64,000 nt of DNA from Rattus norvegicus (taxonomy: Eukaryota > Chordata > Mammalia > Rodentia > Muridae). Position 1 is the stretch's first letter; each line of letters starts with the position of its first letter. The position numbers and the translations under genes are program-made. The notes under the pieces are model-generated. The model made no database searches and was not told the DNA's origin. It saw nothing but the letters and a program-made list of their open reading frames with translations. The stretch spans positions 76,157,039-76,221,038 of the forward strand of contig NC_086026.1 of the NCBI RefSeq assembly GCF_036323735.1, in the 5' to 3' direction. This document shows, piece after piece, positions 1-12,697 of this stretch.

Positions 1-232
1 TACATATATACATACAAACATACATACATACAAACATACATACATACAAACATACATACATACAAACATACATACACATATACATATATACATACAAACA
101 TACATACACATATACATATATACATACAAACATACATACATACAAACATACATACATACAAACATACATACATACAAACATACATACACATATACATATA
201 TACATACAAACAACATACATACAAACAAGCAA
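1..232. repeat. Minisatellite of TACATACAAACA-type units
   Basis: The window opens inside a tandem array of CATA/CAAA tetramers, with a higher-order 12-base unit TACATACAAACA interrupted by ACATATACATATA blocks. The left end is cut by the window edge. Confidence 0.9.
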
Positions 233-1553
233 AATATCATAAACATAAAAATAAAATAAATCTTAAAAGAAAAGTACGCCACTCTAAGTTTATCCCAAAC
301 TAGCTTACACCTAAGTGAGATTCAGACTATGGTTATTTTATTTGGCTTTGACAGTTACTGGGGGTCACCCCTCATCTACTCTTCTAACTGCTGGCCTGGC
401 TACCTCCCCATTGGTGTACCCCAGATACTTGCTGTTTCTCCTGGCCGTGTGCTCACCATCCAAATCCCCTCATAGCGGCTTCCTCCTCTTCTCCTTTCTC
501 TCCTCCAACCAGGTCACTCCAAACCCACCTACCTCTAATTCCTCCAGTAATTGGCTGGAGCCAGTTTTATTTAACTAATAGTTTCAAATCAAGGAACAAG
601 GTTTGCACAACAAAAGCTTATAAACAGGAGACGTCACTGTAGGCCCAGACCTTTTGGTACAGAATTTAGCATTACAATACACAGCAGCAGACCGAACCCC
701 CACTAGGGGATGTAGATGGTAGAGATAGAGGGCAAGTACACAGCTGACTCAGGACAAAATGGTCTACTGGCTGGGTCATGTGATTTTGGGAATGCTATAG
801 AGGTGGAAACCGATTTTACTCAGCCATGTGCTGGAGACCCTGGGCAGTGTTATAAAACAACAACAACAACAAAAAAGAGGCAATGGGTATATGGAATTAA
901 AAAGAAATGACAAACTGCCCTTATTTTACGGATACTGTAATAATCTATCAACATGCCAGCTTTGATAGGTTAAGAGGCACCTCAATTAGCCACGTGTCCA
1001 GGGTTTGAGACTGACTACAGAAGAAACTATACACACTACAGAAGAAACAGGAAAATCTTTGAATATTCATGTTCAGCAAGTGCCAGGGACAGTTCTGCTC
1101 ACAGAAAGCAGTAGAGCTCTATTACCCATCTCCAAAACAGCTTCTCTCCACAACAAGCAGGACCACTGCAGAAAGCTACAACTAGGCACTTAAGGACCCA
1201 TGAGTCTGGGGGAGGCCAGCCCCAAAGGGTACATCTGTAGTACAGCTTCTACATTGAAGGCTCAGGAACATCACAGAAGAAGGGGCAGAAAGACTGTACA
1301 AGCCAGAATAGCAGGAAGTCTGCTGTAAGACCGCACAAGAAAGACCTGGACAAAGGCAACATCAATAGACATGCTTATGTGGAGGAGGGACGATCTCATG
1401 GGGTCCGCAACCTAGAGAAGGAGCCACAGATGGTGATGAGAGAAGGGGAATTACCTTCTCCCAGGCACGAGGCCCCTGATGGTTCTCCAGCACAAACTGG
1501 TCAGCCCAGAACAGAAGGGACCCAGCAGGTTCTATTTATATAACTGTCTTCGT

Positions 1554-1680
1554 GAGTGTGCTTGTGTATGTGTACGTGTGTGTGTGTGTGCTTGTGTGTG
1601 TGTGTGCACATGTGCAGGTGTGTGTGTGTATGCATGTGCGTGTATGCGCATATGTGTGTGTGTGCTTGTGTGTGTGTGTG

Positions 1681-1712
<32 letters not shown>
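1554..1712. repeat. Interrupted (TG)n microsatellite
   Basis: About 160 bp of TG dinucleotides with scattered A and C interruptions. Open frames here on both strands are only translations of the repeat. Confidence 0.95.
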
Positions 1713-1713
<1 letters not shown>

Positions 1714-1960
1714 CAATAATAATGAAAGAAAAAGAGGCTGTCAGTTTGAGAATGGAGCATGGGAGGGTTTGGAAGGAGAAATGGAAGAATGGGAGCAATG
1801 TAATTATATTTTAACTAAAAATGGGAGGGGGAAATCAGTCATATTCTTCTTTACCAGCAATCTTTAACAGAAAAGCAGAACAGAAAATAAGACAATTTTC
1901 ACATGAGCAACAGAACCATAACACACCTAAAATCAACTTAATTAAAAATTCCAGAAAGAA

Positions 1961-2047
1961 GGGGTTGGGGACTTAGCTCAGTGGTAGAGCACTTGCCTAG
2001 TGAGCGCAAGGCCCTGGGTTCGGTCCCCAGCTCCGAAAAAAAGAAAA
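1961..2047 (+). mobile_element. ID SINE with 16-bp target-site duplication
   Basis: A tRNA-Ala/BC1-derived body with A box (TTAGCTCAGTGGTAGAGC) and B box (GGTTCGGTCCCC), then an A-rich tail. The identical 16-mer AAAAATTCCAGAAAGA flanks it at 1944-1959 and 2048-2063, which indicates a young insertion. Confidence 0.93.
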
Positions 2048-2063
2048 AAAAATTCCAGAAAGA

Positions 2064-2200
2064 CTGGGCAGTGGCATTGCATGCCTTTGATCCCAGCCCT
2101 CAGGAGGCAGAGGCAGGTGGATTTCTGAATTTGAGGCCAGCCTGTTGCAGAATGTTCAGGGCTACACAGAGAAACCCTGTCTTGATAAAAACCAAAAAAT
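2064..2200 (+). mobile_element. B1 SINE
   Basis: A 7SL-derived sequence containing GATCCCAGCCCTCAGGAGGC and GAGGCCAGCC, ending GAGAAACCCTGTC and an A-rich tail. It directly follows the ID element and its duplication. Confidence 0.85.
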
Positions 2201-2941
2201 AAATAAATTCTAGGAAAAAAGAAAAGCAGGAATCTGAGAGACCTGAAACCCCATCAAACAACAAACACAGACCCAGAAGGTTACATTTTTATAGTTGTCT
2301 GTGTGAGGGTGTGTGTGAAGACTCTGAGGGATGACACAGTGGCAGAAAAGGAGTCTGCATGGTTTTCATTAGCTCTGGAACAACTAAAGAAAAAAAGAGT
2401 AAGTCTTGTGGGAAGATAGTTTTAAAATGCGAACTCACAAAACTGGAAGGAAAGACGGCAGAAGAGAGCCCTCTGCTATGCCCTCTGCTCTCTCAGTCAG
2501 CAGGCCGTAAGCACCAAAGTCCCTCCTGAGGAGTCCTGTGACACGGAGGTATGCAGTTCCCTGGAGCCCCTGCAGAACCATGTCATTGCTGAATAAGGCT
2601 GGCCCTGACCCACCAGCCAGCTCCCAGCATGGAACCAGTTCAGCTCTGGTCTGTGTGGCTGGCCCTGCTGGAAGCCAGAGAGAGTGGAGAGTGTGGGGTA
2701 GCAGAGCTGCCCGCAGCCTAGAACACAGGGGTCGAACCTGTCAAGCCTTGGGGTGGCAGAGCTGTGACACGATCAGGAGCTCACACAGAACCTTCCTCTG
2801 GACTCCCTGCCTGACTGCAAGATCACCCTGACTCTGGGTAACAGCAGAGTATCTGAGATGAGTCTCGGCAATGGCCAGTACTCATGGTGCTTCAGAGACC
2901 AGGAACCTTCAAGTAGACTAATGACTCGAATATCTGCATGT

Positions 2942-3290
2942 GTCTCAGTTAGGGTTTTACTGCTGTGAACAGACACCATGACCAAGGCAACTCTTATAAG
3001 AACAGCATTTAGTTGGGCTACAGGCTGGCTTCCAGGTTCAGAAGTTCAGCACATTTTCATCAAGGCAGGAGCATGACAGCATCCAGGCAGGCATGGTGCA
3101 GGAGGAGCTTGAGAGTTCAATATCTTGTTCCAAAGGCAAACAGGAGAAGACTAGCTTCCAGGCAGCTAGGATGAGGGTCTTAAAGCCCACAGTGACACAC
3201 TTCCTCCAGTGACCACACCTACTTCAACAAGGCCACACCTCCTAACAGTGCCATTTTCTGGGCCAAGCATATTCAAACCACCACAGCATG
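2942..3290 (+). repeat. Rodent interspersed repeat starting TGTCTCAGTTAGGGTTTT
   Basis: About 350 bp of a very common rodent dispersed sequence (GTGAACAGACACCATGACCAAGGCAA near its start; GGCCACACCTCCTAACAGTG near its end). I recognise the sequence as repetitive but am not sure of its class. Related sequence recurs near 29442 and 39655. Confidence 0.65.
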
Positions 3291-3689
3291 CAAAACTGTG
3301 GGTGAAATGACAAAAACAAAAGACAAAGGACAAAACAAAACAAAAACCCCTAACAAACTAATCATGTGACACATTTCAGTTTCCCAGTGCCCTAGGAAAT
3401 GAATATTTGATGGAGACATGGTGGAAGTGCTAGGTGTGAGAGAAGCCTGCTGTGTACAGGGGACACGGAGTTGTTGAGTTAGGTAAACACAGTGGTGAGC
3501 AGCAGCTTGGAGCTTGCACTCCAACTCAGCCCCGGAACATGCTGCCCGGCCACATGCACAACTGCCCTGGTTCTGAGTAACAACAGAAGTCCAATATGAA
3601 GACGGTGCATATTCTGGATCAGATCTCCTCAAAAGACCTCTATGGTCCATGCTGTCCTGGAAGCCGCTTGATATCTGTGGCTTGATGCC

Positions 3690-4235
3690 CTCCACCATGT
3701 TGAAGCCTGAGGTTCATGTGGTGTCAGTGGTGCTACAGCAGCAAGGCTCGGTGCTGATGTCCCTATCCAAGTTACCACTAAAGGCCATATAGATGCTGTT
3801 GGTCTGGGCTGCCACCTGAGGCTGTGCTGATGTTTGTGGACCGTGCTGAGGGCCATGCTGCCATGAGTGGCTTGGGTATCCATCTGAGGCATGTTGATAT
3901 CTATAGCCCATGTTGATGTCTATAGCCTATGCCACTGCTAAGGGCCATGTCTGGGTGCACAGCCCTACTGCAGCTGGGATCTGTATTGATATCTGTGGCC
4001 AGTATTGCCACTGAGGGATATCTGGGTGTCCAGATGTCTGTGGTCTGTGCTGCCACAGAGGGCCATGTTGATATCTTTGACCTAAGCTATTGTCAAGGGG
4101 TAGGATGGTATCTGTGGCCTGTGCAGTGGCAGAGGGCCATGTTGATGTCCATGGTATGCACTGCCACAGGAGACCATGTTGACACCAGAGACCATGTGGA
4201 TGTCCATGGTCTGTGCTATCATGAGTAAGTCCATG
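3690..4235. repeat. Degenerate minisatellite, unit about 36-38 bp
   Basis: Diverged repeats around a unit like GGCCATGTTGATGTCTGTGG plus TCTGTGCTGCCACTGAG, occurring roughly ten or more times. Long open frames on both strands (3273-4373) arise from it. It may correspond to a known murine satellite-like repeat (MurSatRep type), which I cannot confirm. Confidence 0.65.
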
Positions 4236-4395
4236 ATACACACTCCCACTGACTATAAAGAGTAAGGAATTCACTTTTTCCATGATACTGATGACTGCAG
4301 ACATACAGTTGAGAAAGAGGGACATGAAAGGCCAGCCAGCACAGATACATAATAAAACATTTACATAGAGCAAAGGTAAGAAAGTGCTAAAAATT

Positions 4396-4397
<2 letters not shown>

Positions 4398-4435
<38 letters not shown>
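4398..4435. repeat. (TG)n microsatellite
   Basis: Pure TG run. A second and longer one follows 150 bp later. Confidence 0.95.
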
Positions 4436-4438
<3 letters not shown>

Positions 4439-4584
4439 AACTGATGTGTAGCAAATCAACAGGAAGGGATGCTACCACATAGATAGTACAGGGGAACTGG
4501 CTCACTATATAGAAGAATTATGTTTGGTCCCTAACTCCTAGTACCACCATAAGTAAACATGAACTTAAGACAAATTAAGGAATC

Positions 4585-4587
<3 letters not shown>

Positions 4588-4634
<47 letters not shown>
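4588..4634. repeat. (TG)n microsatellite
   Basis: Pure TG run, followed by a poly-T tract and B1/B3-like SINE fragments on the minus strand to about 4935. Confidence 0.95.
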
Positions 4635-4636
<2 letters not shown>

Positions 4637-6884
4637 ATTTTGGGACTTTTTTTTTTTTGTGGTCTCACTGTGTAACCCTGGGTGACCTGGAATTTGCTAT
4701 GTTGAGCAGCCTGGCTACCTGCCCCTGCCTCCCAAGTGAGTTTTATTTTTATGTGTATGAGTGTTTGCCTGCATGGATACACCATATGCATGCAGTGCCC
4801 TTGAAGGCCAGAAGAGGGCATTGGATACCCTGTAGCTGGAATTATAGGAAGTTGTGAACAGTCATGTGGGTGAGGTGAACCAAGCTGGATACTTTGCAGG
4901 AGCAGTTGATGCTCTTAACTACTGAAAACATGTCTCCACTCCTCAATGTTAGTTCTTGTAGCAATGTACTACATGTGAGACAACATATTTGCCCCAAAGT
5001 TATCAGGAGAGTTTTTTTATTGACATGGACAAGAAAGAGAACAAGATGTAGAAAAATGAAGACTGACTGAATGACACGTAGGATGGATCATTGGACTTTC
5101 TCGGTCTTTAAAACGTTACATGTAAATAACTCACGTGGCTGAGTTATTTCATTGTTGCAGGTCAACATGCGAAGTTGTTTCCTGTCTCTCCCAAGGAGGC
5201 TTTGCCCAATAGCATGTTGCTCACCACTCCCCTCCAGTGGATGGCTCTGGAATTACCTTCCATTGCCCACACCTCCTCTTTTGCTCAGACAAGGCTACAT
5301 ACAAATGAGGCTAGCTCCTTCCACAGCTTCTCTGCTCTCTTCCTCTACCAGTTCCCTTTGAGGGGCAACTGGTCACATGAGACTGTTGTGAGCAGGGCAC
5401 GATGCTGCATGCCTGCAATCTAGTACTCAGGAAGCAGAAAATGGATGCTCCCAAGGCTCGTGTGTGTGCAAACAGTAAGGAGAAAACAGCATGGGATTTC
5501 CATCGTTCACTGTGTCTGACTTACTCCCTGAGTCGGGGCTGTGCTAATTTGGTTTAATTTGGTTTTCAGAGGTGAGGCGGGTCCAGGCACTCTTGTTTCC
5601 AAAGCATGCCTGATGCCTCCACTAGCAAATCTCTGGTTGCAGGTGTCAATCAACTTTGTAATTAGGAATTATGGTGGTCTTCCTCCGTAAGTATTAGAAA
5701 AGATTTTTTTACACGTTTTCACTAGATAGAGTAGCAGAGTCACTATCATAAAGATAGTGTGACTGAGGTCAGACACCCCAGGCCCCAGAGGAAATAAAAT
5801 TTTCAGAGTCCAAGTTGGTAGGACTCAAAATTTCTGATTCTTTTAATAGTCTTTGGGAACTCTGGCTATATCATGCCATTGTTTCTGCCACTCACAAAAA
5901 ACTGGATAGTAAGCAGAGACATACAACATCAGAAACAAACTTTGTACATCACTGTTACAGTGTAGACATTAGTAATCAGACATCTGCTTCTTGTTTGTCT
6001 TGACGGGATTCCATGGAGCCCAGGTTGGACTCAAACTCTCTGTGTAGCCAATACTGGCCTTGAACTCCTAATTCTCCTGCCTTTATCTCTCAGTACTGAG
6101 GTTACAGGGCCAAGCCATAATGCTTAGCCAGTAATTCCATTCTAGTCATTTAATTACTGCCACAGAATCCCCAAATCTTCGAGTGGAGGGGGGTAAAGCA
6201 GTTCCTTCATGATGCATTTAGCTGTTCCAATGGTCTCAGTACGGCATGTCTCCTTGGGAGGTGTCATAGTTCATTGGTCAAGCCATCTCACAGGAGAGAA
6301 CTATGATGCCCTACCAACCACCAGCTAAATCTTTAGCCGACACAGGGCTTGGGAGGAAAGTAGATCAGCAAGGCTGGCTGCTGGCCAGAGAGGCAACTCA
6401 ATTTCATGGTCCAGGGACAAGCTCACTCTACACATCTTTGTCTATCCATGTCACAAAGCCAGCCACATTAACTTCTGCCCCCAGGCTCTTAGCCCTGAGC
6501 ACTATTAGGCCGCAGTGTCTAAGGTGGCCCAGCTTAGTGTATCAATTCCAGTCGAAAGAGAAGAAGAAAAATCGTATGCATGCTCAGCCAACCCACTAGT
6601 AGGTGTGGTTTAAGCTGACGTGCAAGTAACTGACAGGTACCAGTCAGTTTTCTTTGGAAGTGCCTGAAATGAGGGGGCAGATCATGACCTCCTGAAGCTG
6701 TAGACAACTAGAGAGGAAGAGGAAACTTGTACACTACAGTGTAGAGGAAATTTCCAGCTTCTTCTGAGCCAATGTGGCAGCAGCTCTGAGTTCTCTACAT
6801 CAGACTTTCCCTGTGGTACAGTACCTGTGGTTTGGAAGGTTTCTTCCTTCAGTAGAGAGATTAGGTTTGTGATGGATGATGTCA

Positions 6885-7075
6885 GATATGGTTTTTTTTA
6901 ATTTATTTATTTAATGTGAGTACATTGTCATTGTCTTCAGACACACCAGAAGAGGGCATTGGATCTCATTACAGATGGTTGTGAGCCACCATGTGGTTGC
7001 TGGGAGTTGAACTCAGAACCTCTGGAAGAGCAGTCAGTGCTCTTAACCGCTGAGCCATCCCTCCAGCCTGTCAGA
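6885..7075 (-). mobile_element. B2 SINE, minus strand
   Basis: Reverse complement of the B2 consensus. CTGAGCCATCCCTCCAGCC is the tRNA-like 5' end and GAAGAGGGCATTGGATC is the middle; a T-rich stretch (A-tail complement) lies at 6890-6915. Confidence 0.9.
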
Positions 7076-8181
7076 TATGGTTTTGGAGGAGCCAATGTGT
7101 AGAATCATGGGGAAAACTGTATCTGGAAGTTTTTGCCTGTTCATCCATGAGGGCCCATGGAAGTTGGTGAGGTTGCCCGTATCAAGTATGGAATTATGGG
7201 ACAAAAGGGCTGGCTTCTTCCTCCTTCAGCCATGCAAGACCCTTTAAGAGAGCTACATTTATGCAGTGTTAAGTGTGCCCCTGTGCCATATTTAAACATG
7301 CCTAGTTTATTATATTACTTCTCTATGGCTCTGTGGGGTATACTTTTTATAGCCCTTATATCTTTGATATTTTAAATTATTGTTATCATTTTGAGTTTTG
7401 AAGTAGTGTTTCGCTGTGAACGTGTGCTCTTCCTGCTGCAGACTCCTGTGTGCTGGCATTACGGGGAGTACTGTCCCCACTCCTCAGACAGAGGCTGCTT
7501 GCCCAAGGCCATGTAGGACAGGGAGTGCTGTGGAGATGCAGACCCAAGCTCTTTCTCCCCTGTGCCTTTCTGTCTGTCTGACTCAGTGGAAGCTGCTGGC
7601 TGGGTTTGATTTATGTTTCACTTACAAGCTTCATGAGTGGGAGCTGTCCCTGCACTGTGAAGAGAGGACATGCTTTGGACTGATTCCAAGAACAGGATGT
7701 GAGACTCCTGTGGTTAGAGGAGGGTGGATCCAGCCAGCAGGTGTGCAGGGAGAGGTGGCTGCAAGAAATCCAAGCTACGCCTTCTATCTTCTATCTTCCA
7801 AGCCCCCCTCATGTTGGCTAACCATGATTTCCTACATACCTAGAATGAGGTAAGGTGCATTGCATCAAGATTCGTTCTCTTAAAATGATAAATCATCTTG
7901 TATGTAGAATTGTGAACTTTATAGTTTTTAAATTAATTATGCAGTTTTTTTATAAAGACTGATTAACAGCCATTATTCCACATTCACAAGGAGTAGCAGC
8001 TGAAGGAGTCCATGGACAAGTAACTGAGCCAGCCTCACCATGGTAACGTGAGGCAGCAATGGGCTGAGAGTTTCCACACCGGAATCCAGTTTTCATTTTC
8101 CTAGATTAGAAAATTAAGGCTGAGATTCTACAAACTTCCTTTTATTTCATGCTTGCTCTTAAGGAGCAATACCAGAGAGAA

Positions 8182-8278
<97 letters not shown>
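8182..8278. repeat. (CA)n joined to (GA)n compound microsatellite
   Basis: About 40 bp of CA followed directly by about 55 bp of GA. Such purine-pyrimidine blocks can form unusual helices (Z-DNA, then H-DNA). Open frames here are artefacts. Confidence 0.95.
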
Positions 8279-8280
<2 letters not shown>

Positions 8281-8453
8281 TATTTGATTATTTTCCAAAG
8301 CATTTTCATACATATGGGCCCAAACCTGTGTGGGATTAGACATTCTTGTCCCAGCTAAGAGGTCAGAAACCGGAGCAGACCCAGGGTGAGAGGCGTGTGA
8401 AGGATCCAGGGCAGGTTCCTGGCAGAGCCAGGAGTTTGGCACAATTTCCTCCG

Positions 8454-8466
8454 GGTCACACTGTCC
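8454..8466. promoter_or_regulatory. Near-consensus oestrogen response element upstream of Car12
   Basis: GGTCACACTGTCC matches the inverted repeat GGTCAnnnTGACC at all but one half-site position. It lies about 4.45 kb before the start codon. Human CA12 is known to respond to oestrogen receptor alpha through a distal upstream enhancer, so the site is worth noting, but one-mismatch sites are common by chance. Confidence 0.25.
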
Positions 8467-10399
8467 TCTCACTGATCCTGCCTGAAACTGAGTAGAGTAG
8501 TTGCAGTTCACACAGAGGCTATGAATCCATGCCCTGGCTGCATGCTGTGCACAACGCTGTAAAAGTCATTGCATTTTCACATCTGTATCAATGATCTGCA
8601 TGGCTTTGCACACAGAGGTTGCCTCGGCTCAGGTACAGACAGCTTAGTCTTCTTTTCCTTCTTCTTTCCTCCTGCCCCTCCCCCTCCCTCTCCCTCTTCT
8701 TCCTCCCCCCTTCTTTTCTGGCTGAAGCACAGCTCATTAACAGAACAAGGAGCTGTGCAGAGGGCTCAGGTTCTCCTCCTTTGCTGGAGAACTGTGGAGT
8801 CAGAGCCCGAGTCTCAAGTTCCTTCTGTCACACTCCATCAGATGCTTGCTCCTCAAGAGGCACTCTGTCTCCATCTCTGCCTATGGGGCTTGGAGAGGAG
8901 ACGCAGCCTCGTCCTCTGCTGAGAATGGATTGGTGGAATCGACGCACCTTGCCTCTAATCAGAAAATACAGAACTACACCATCTAGAAAATCAGAGAATC
9001 CACATCTCAGAGGAATCCAAAAGGAAGAATAGCCATAGAAAAGCCTGCCTTGCTCTTGAGATAGAATTATCTGGGTCAAGAATAAAGTCTCGTAAATCTG
9101 CGTTAAGAAAGGATTGATCTTCAAGCCTCAGATTCCTAAAACCTAATGCTACCTACCCTGCAGGCGATTAAAGAGCCACACGAAGCTGTCACAAATCGGC
9201 AGACAATCAATAAACGTTAGTTTCCCTCCACACAGCCCTTCCTTTGGCTCCATACAAAGGTGAATTCCCCCGCTAAGCAACACTCCCTGTGGAGCTCATC
9301 TCTACCGTAGGAAATGGAATTCTTGGGGTTGGAGAGTGGTTAAAATCATGTGCTGCTCTCGGGGAGGACGTTCCTAGCAACCAAATGGGATGCTCCAGTT
9401 CCAAGGCCTCCATCACCCTCTTCTGACTTCGTTGGGCTGCACACGTGTTCATATCCTCCTCTCTGACGTCTACATTCGCGTTTAATGGAAGGAATGAAGT
9501 CTCAACATCTAGCAATTCTGTCTGAAAGACTCATGGAACAGCCAATGCCAGCAGCAGCTGCCTTGGCAAAGAGGACCCTGGCAGTTGCTGTTAGTCCCGA
9601 AAGTTCATGAAGTCATGGGATCTGATTCCACACTGACGATGTCTGCTGTCAGCACCCAGGACAGAATGAGGCCTTCTGGGTCACACACCTACCTTCCATC
9701 GCACCACTCCAATTACAGTCCATGTCATGTATGTGAGCCTTTGCCTTCTGCCTGTGTGCCCTCCGAGAACATGCTTACCTAACAGTTCCTGCCACACAGA
9801 AGGTGAATGAACGAATGGACAAGAATATTTCCACTGAATGAATGAATGGGTGAGCAGAAACCATTCCACTGGCTTGTCTCTCCTTCTAGCCGTATATGGG
9901 TTCTGTCAGGGGCCCAGGCTTACTCCTCTCACACACAGGACCATTGGCATGAAGCGGGGGCCATAGCTGCCTCAGTCCAGACCTCTAGACAGCCAATTGG
10001 TGTCCTCTCCTCCACTCTCCTCGGCTCCTTCAGTCTCTAGCCTGACCTTCGGGCCTGGTTAGATACAGCATCCTAACCAAGCGCAGTTCCCTGGACCTGT
10101 TTGATGGCCAGGTGCCACAATTGCTTCACCCCAAGTCGATGAGTAGCGGGCTGTTCTTTGGCTGGCAACAACCCTGCCTGATGATGTCAAAGCTGTTCCT
10201 CACTTGTAAAGCTACATTCGTTTCAGAAAACAGGGAAAAGATATGCAGAGTTGGGACTGCAGACCGGTGAGGGGTGGCTTGTGAAGTCTGTTCATCCTAC
10301 CCATTTCAATTTGCTGCTCTTGTTTCTGATGCTTTACAAGTATTGTTTCCCCTCAGATTCACGCTAACTCTTTATGGCAATTCTCTCTGCCAGTCTCAG

Positions 10400-10442
<43 letters not shown>

Positions 10443-10580
10443 ACAGAGTCTCAGCATATAGCTTTAGCTGGTCTGGAGCTCACTATGTAGACCAGGCTAG
10501 TCTTAAACTCACAGAGATCCACCTTCTCCTGCTTCATGAGCGCAAGGATTAAAGGCATGTGCCACTAATCCTGACCCTTT
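10400..10580 (-). mobile_element. B1 SINE, minus strand, with (TC)n at its tail side
   Basis: (TC)n at 10400-10441 is followed by GACAGAGTCTCAGCATATAG, GACCAGGCTAGTCTTAAACTC and GGATTAAAGGCATGTGCCAC, the reverse complement of B1. Confidence 0.85.
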
Positions 10581-10591
10581 CTTTTTAAAAA

Positions 10592-10592
10592 T

Positions 10593-10632
<40 letters not shown>

Positions 10633-10682
10633 CCACCACCATCACCACCACCACCACCACCACCACCACCGCCACCACCATT
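10592..10682. repeat. (ATC)n to (ACC)n trinucleotide repeat
   Basis: An array of ATC triplets that changes into CAC/ACC triplets with one CCGCC interruption. Confidence 0.95.
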
Positions 10683-12697
10683 GTCACTGTGGGGCTAAGA
10701 GGCAAGCATGCTTTGGCATACAGGATACATGTTGAGTTCAGAGGACAACTTGAAGGAGTCAGTTCTCTCCTTCCTTAGACTCTACTGTGGGATCTAAGGA
10801 TCAACTCAGGCAACTAGGTTTTCCCAGCAAGCAGCTTCACCCTCTGAGCCATCTCTTTCTTATCTCCTCCCATATTATTCTGCCCTTTTCTTGTTAACAC
10901 AGGGTTTCACTATGTAGTTCAGAGATCCCCCTGCCTCGGCTTCCCATGTGTTGGGACTTCGGGTATAACCCACCACACCAAGTTTCAGCTTATGTTCTTG
11001 AGTCCCTTTTGTTAAACATTCTTTACCAATTAGCCAGCTGTCCGATGGAGACGTGTTAGGAACATCACAAGCTTTCTCTCTGTGACTCCTAGTTTATGAT
11101 CTGGTCTTACTGTTTTACTAACTCCATCGTTTCCTCCTTTTTTCTCTCCATCTTCAGGGAACCTTTTAAAGCAAACATTTGAGGAGAAGCTGAACCGGGC
11201 ACTTTCCGACATGCTGAAAAAACACCTGGTGTGGGAGTGGCACAGGCCAGTGGCGGGTATGGTCCAGTTGGCCTTGAACCAGTCAAGGCTCCACTCTCTG
11301 GCCCCAGAATCTGCACCTCTGACATGCAGGCGTCTCTCTGGGCCTCTGCTCTCCATTCACTTCAGCTTTTAACCATAGTGCTGCTAGGATACCCCAGAGC
11401 TCACTCAAGGCCATTTATCTCAGAGAAAAGGTCACCCTTAAGCTTATTGTGGTCCGGAAATGCTTGTGACAAAATTGTCATTGTAACAACTTCCTTGAAG
11501 AGATTTCAAGCCCTTTATTACCCATACAATAGCCGAGCTGTTAGGGACAGAATGGTAACACTCCTTGAAATACAGGTGGCACCTGCTTCCTGGTGGTTCT
11601 CGGCTGCCCAGTCTCTCCAAGTTGTAGGTGAACAAATGTCTTCTTTGGTCACCAAGGCCAACTTGAATCTATATAGGTTAAGTGTCAGAACAGACAGGGG
11701 AACAGGGAAGGCTGGGCTGGTTGCCTTGGCCCAGAGAAGAGGGCATGATGGGCCAGGTTACAAACTTAGAAGTTATGTACTGTCCATATGTGTAGGCAGT
11801 AGGAGGACAGGGATACTAGGAGCAGGAAACCCAGACCCACACCTGAGGTGGTATAGAGACACATGGAGGGGCCAGGGAAGCAGAAACCATCTCAGGGGTG
11901 GGAATAACAAACAGAAGATATAGGAAATAAGTGTGGGGGACAACAGAGCAGGAGGCCAATAAGACTCAGCTCCCCATGGGCTCGACACGAAAGTGATCAG
12001 AACAACGTGCTCTTGTGTAGAGCCTAAGTATGCATATTACAAAGCAGGCAGAGGTGAGAGAAGAGTGGGCACTAGCCACAGGGGGTAAACCAGCATTGGA
12101 ACCCGCTTGGCCACTGATCCACACAACACCTAGCCTGGTCTCAGACGCTTTCCACTCAGTAATGAAACAAATCCTTTGCTTTCACCACTACTTCCGAGCG
12201 GGCAGGCACCTTCTCCAGCAGCTTCCTACTGAGGATGGACCAATCCTGTGAATTTGCACAAGGAGTGTGCCTGTCTTCCTGTCTCCTCATAGGGGAAATG
12301 CTATTCATTCTTGTGAATGTCTTTATCTCGGTTTCTTATTCGCAGTCTCTTTGTGGTTTCATTGAGAAGAGCTTAATCTGGATGCACTGTGCAATTCGCA
12401 GCTACTTGCCTATCCGGTCCAGAGCAGGCAGAAGCATTCTGGCTCTGAATGAGGCTTTGACCCAAACAGCATCCTATGCTGGGGCTTTCAAGTAAGGGCG
12501 GTGACAGACCACAGTCACATCTAGGGAAGTGAGTGGTGGTGTATGGGTCCCTGACTTCCATACCTCCCTGGGAGAACTGGCTCCCCCAGGTAACCCGTGG
12601 CCCAGAAGAAAGCTGTGGGCCATTGAGGACCACTTAAGTCAGGACTGTAACTCACCTTGGACCTGGGGCTCCTGCCCTCGGGTAGGCTGGGCGTTCT

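Larger units (their letters stand above)
236..12650. other. Upstream intergenic region
   Basis: No protein-coding gene is recognised. The region holds SINEs, microsatellites and a degenerate minisatellite listed separately, plus stretches without recognisable content (for example 5.0-6.8 kb and 8.5-10.3 kb). The longest open frame without simple repeats, at 11231-11923 (230 codons), resembles no protein I know. Car12 enhancers are expected somewhere here from work on the human gene. Confidence 0.7.

Noticed and set aside
1..232. CRISPR-like regular array
   Set aside because: Simple CATA/CAAA tandem repeats with no unique spacers, in a mammalian genome.
1479..1867. Cys/Val- and His/Thr-rich open frames
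   Set aside because: Translations of a (TG)n/(CA)n microsatellite. The same holds near 4.6, 8.2, 16.2, 17.1, 21.2, 23.7, 31.2, 35.5, 38.1, 45.3 and 50.4 kb.
1961..2035. tRNA-like sequence (TTAGCTCAGTGGTAGAGC ... GGTTCGGTCCCC)
   Set aside because: The A and B boxes belong to the ID SINE, which derives from tRNA-Ala/BC1. The A-rich tail and target-site duplication show a retroposon, not a tRNA gene. The same applies to the other ID copies.
3273..4373. Overlapping open frames of 87-148 codons on both strands
   Set aside because: Produced by the degenerate minisatellite, and by the interspersed repeat before it; no start context or family similarity.
11231..11923. 230-codon open frame upstream of Car12 on the plus strand
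   Set aside because: Longest non-repeat frame in the window, but the translation resembles no protein I know, has no domain or compositional sign of coding, and overlaps open frames on the other strand. Treated as chance.
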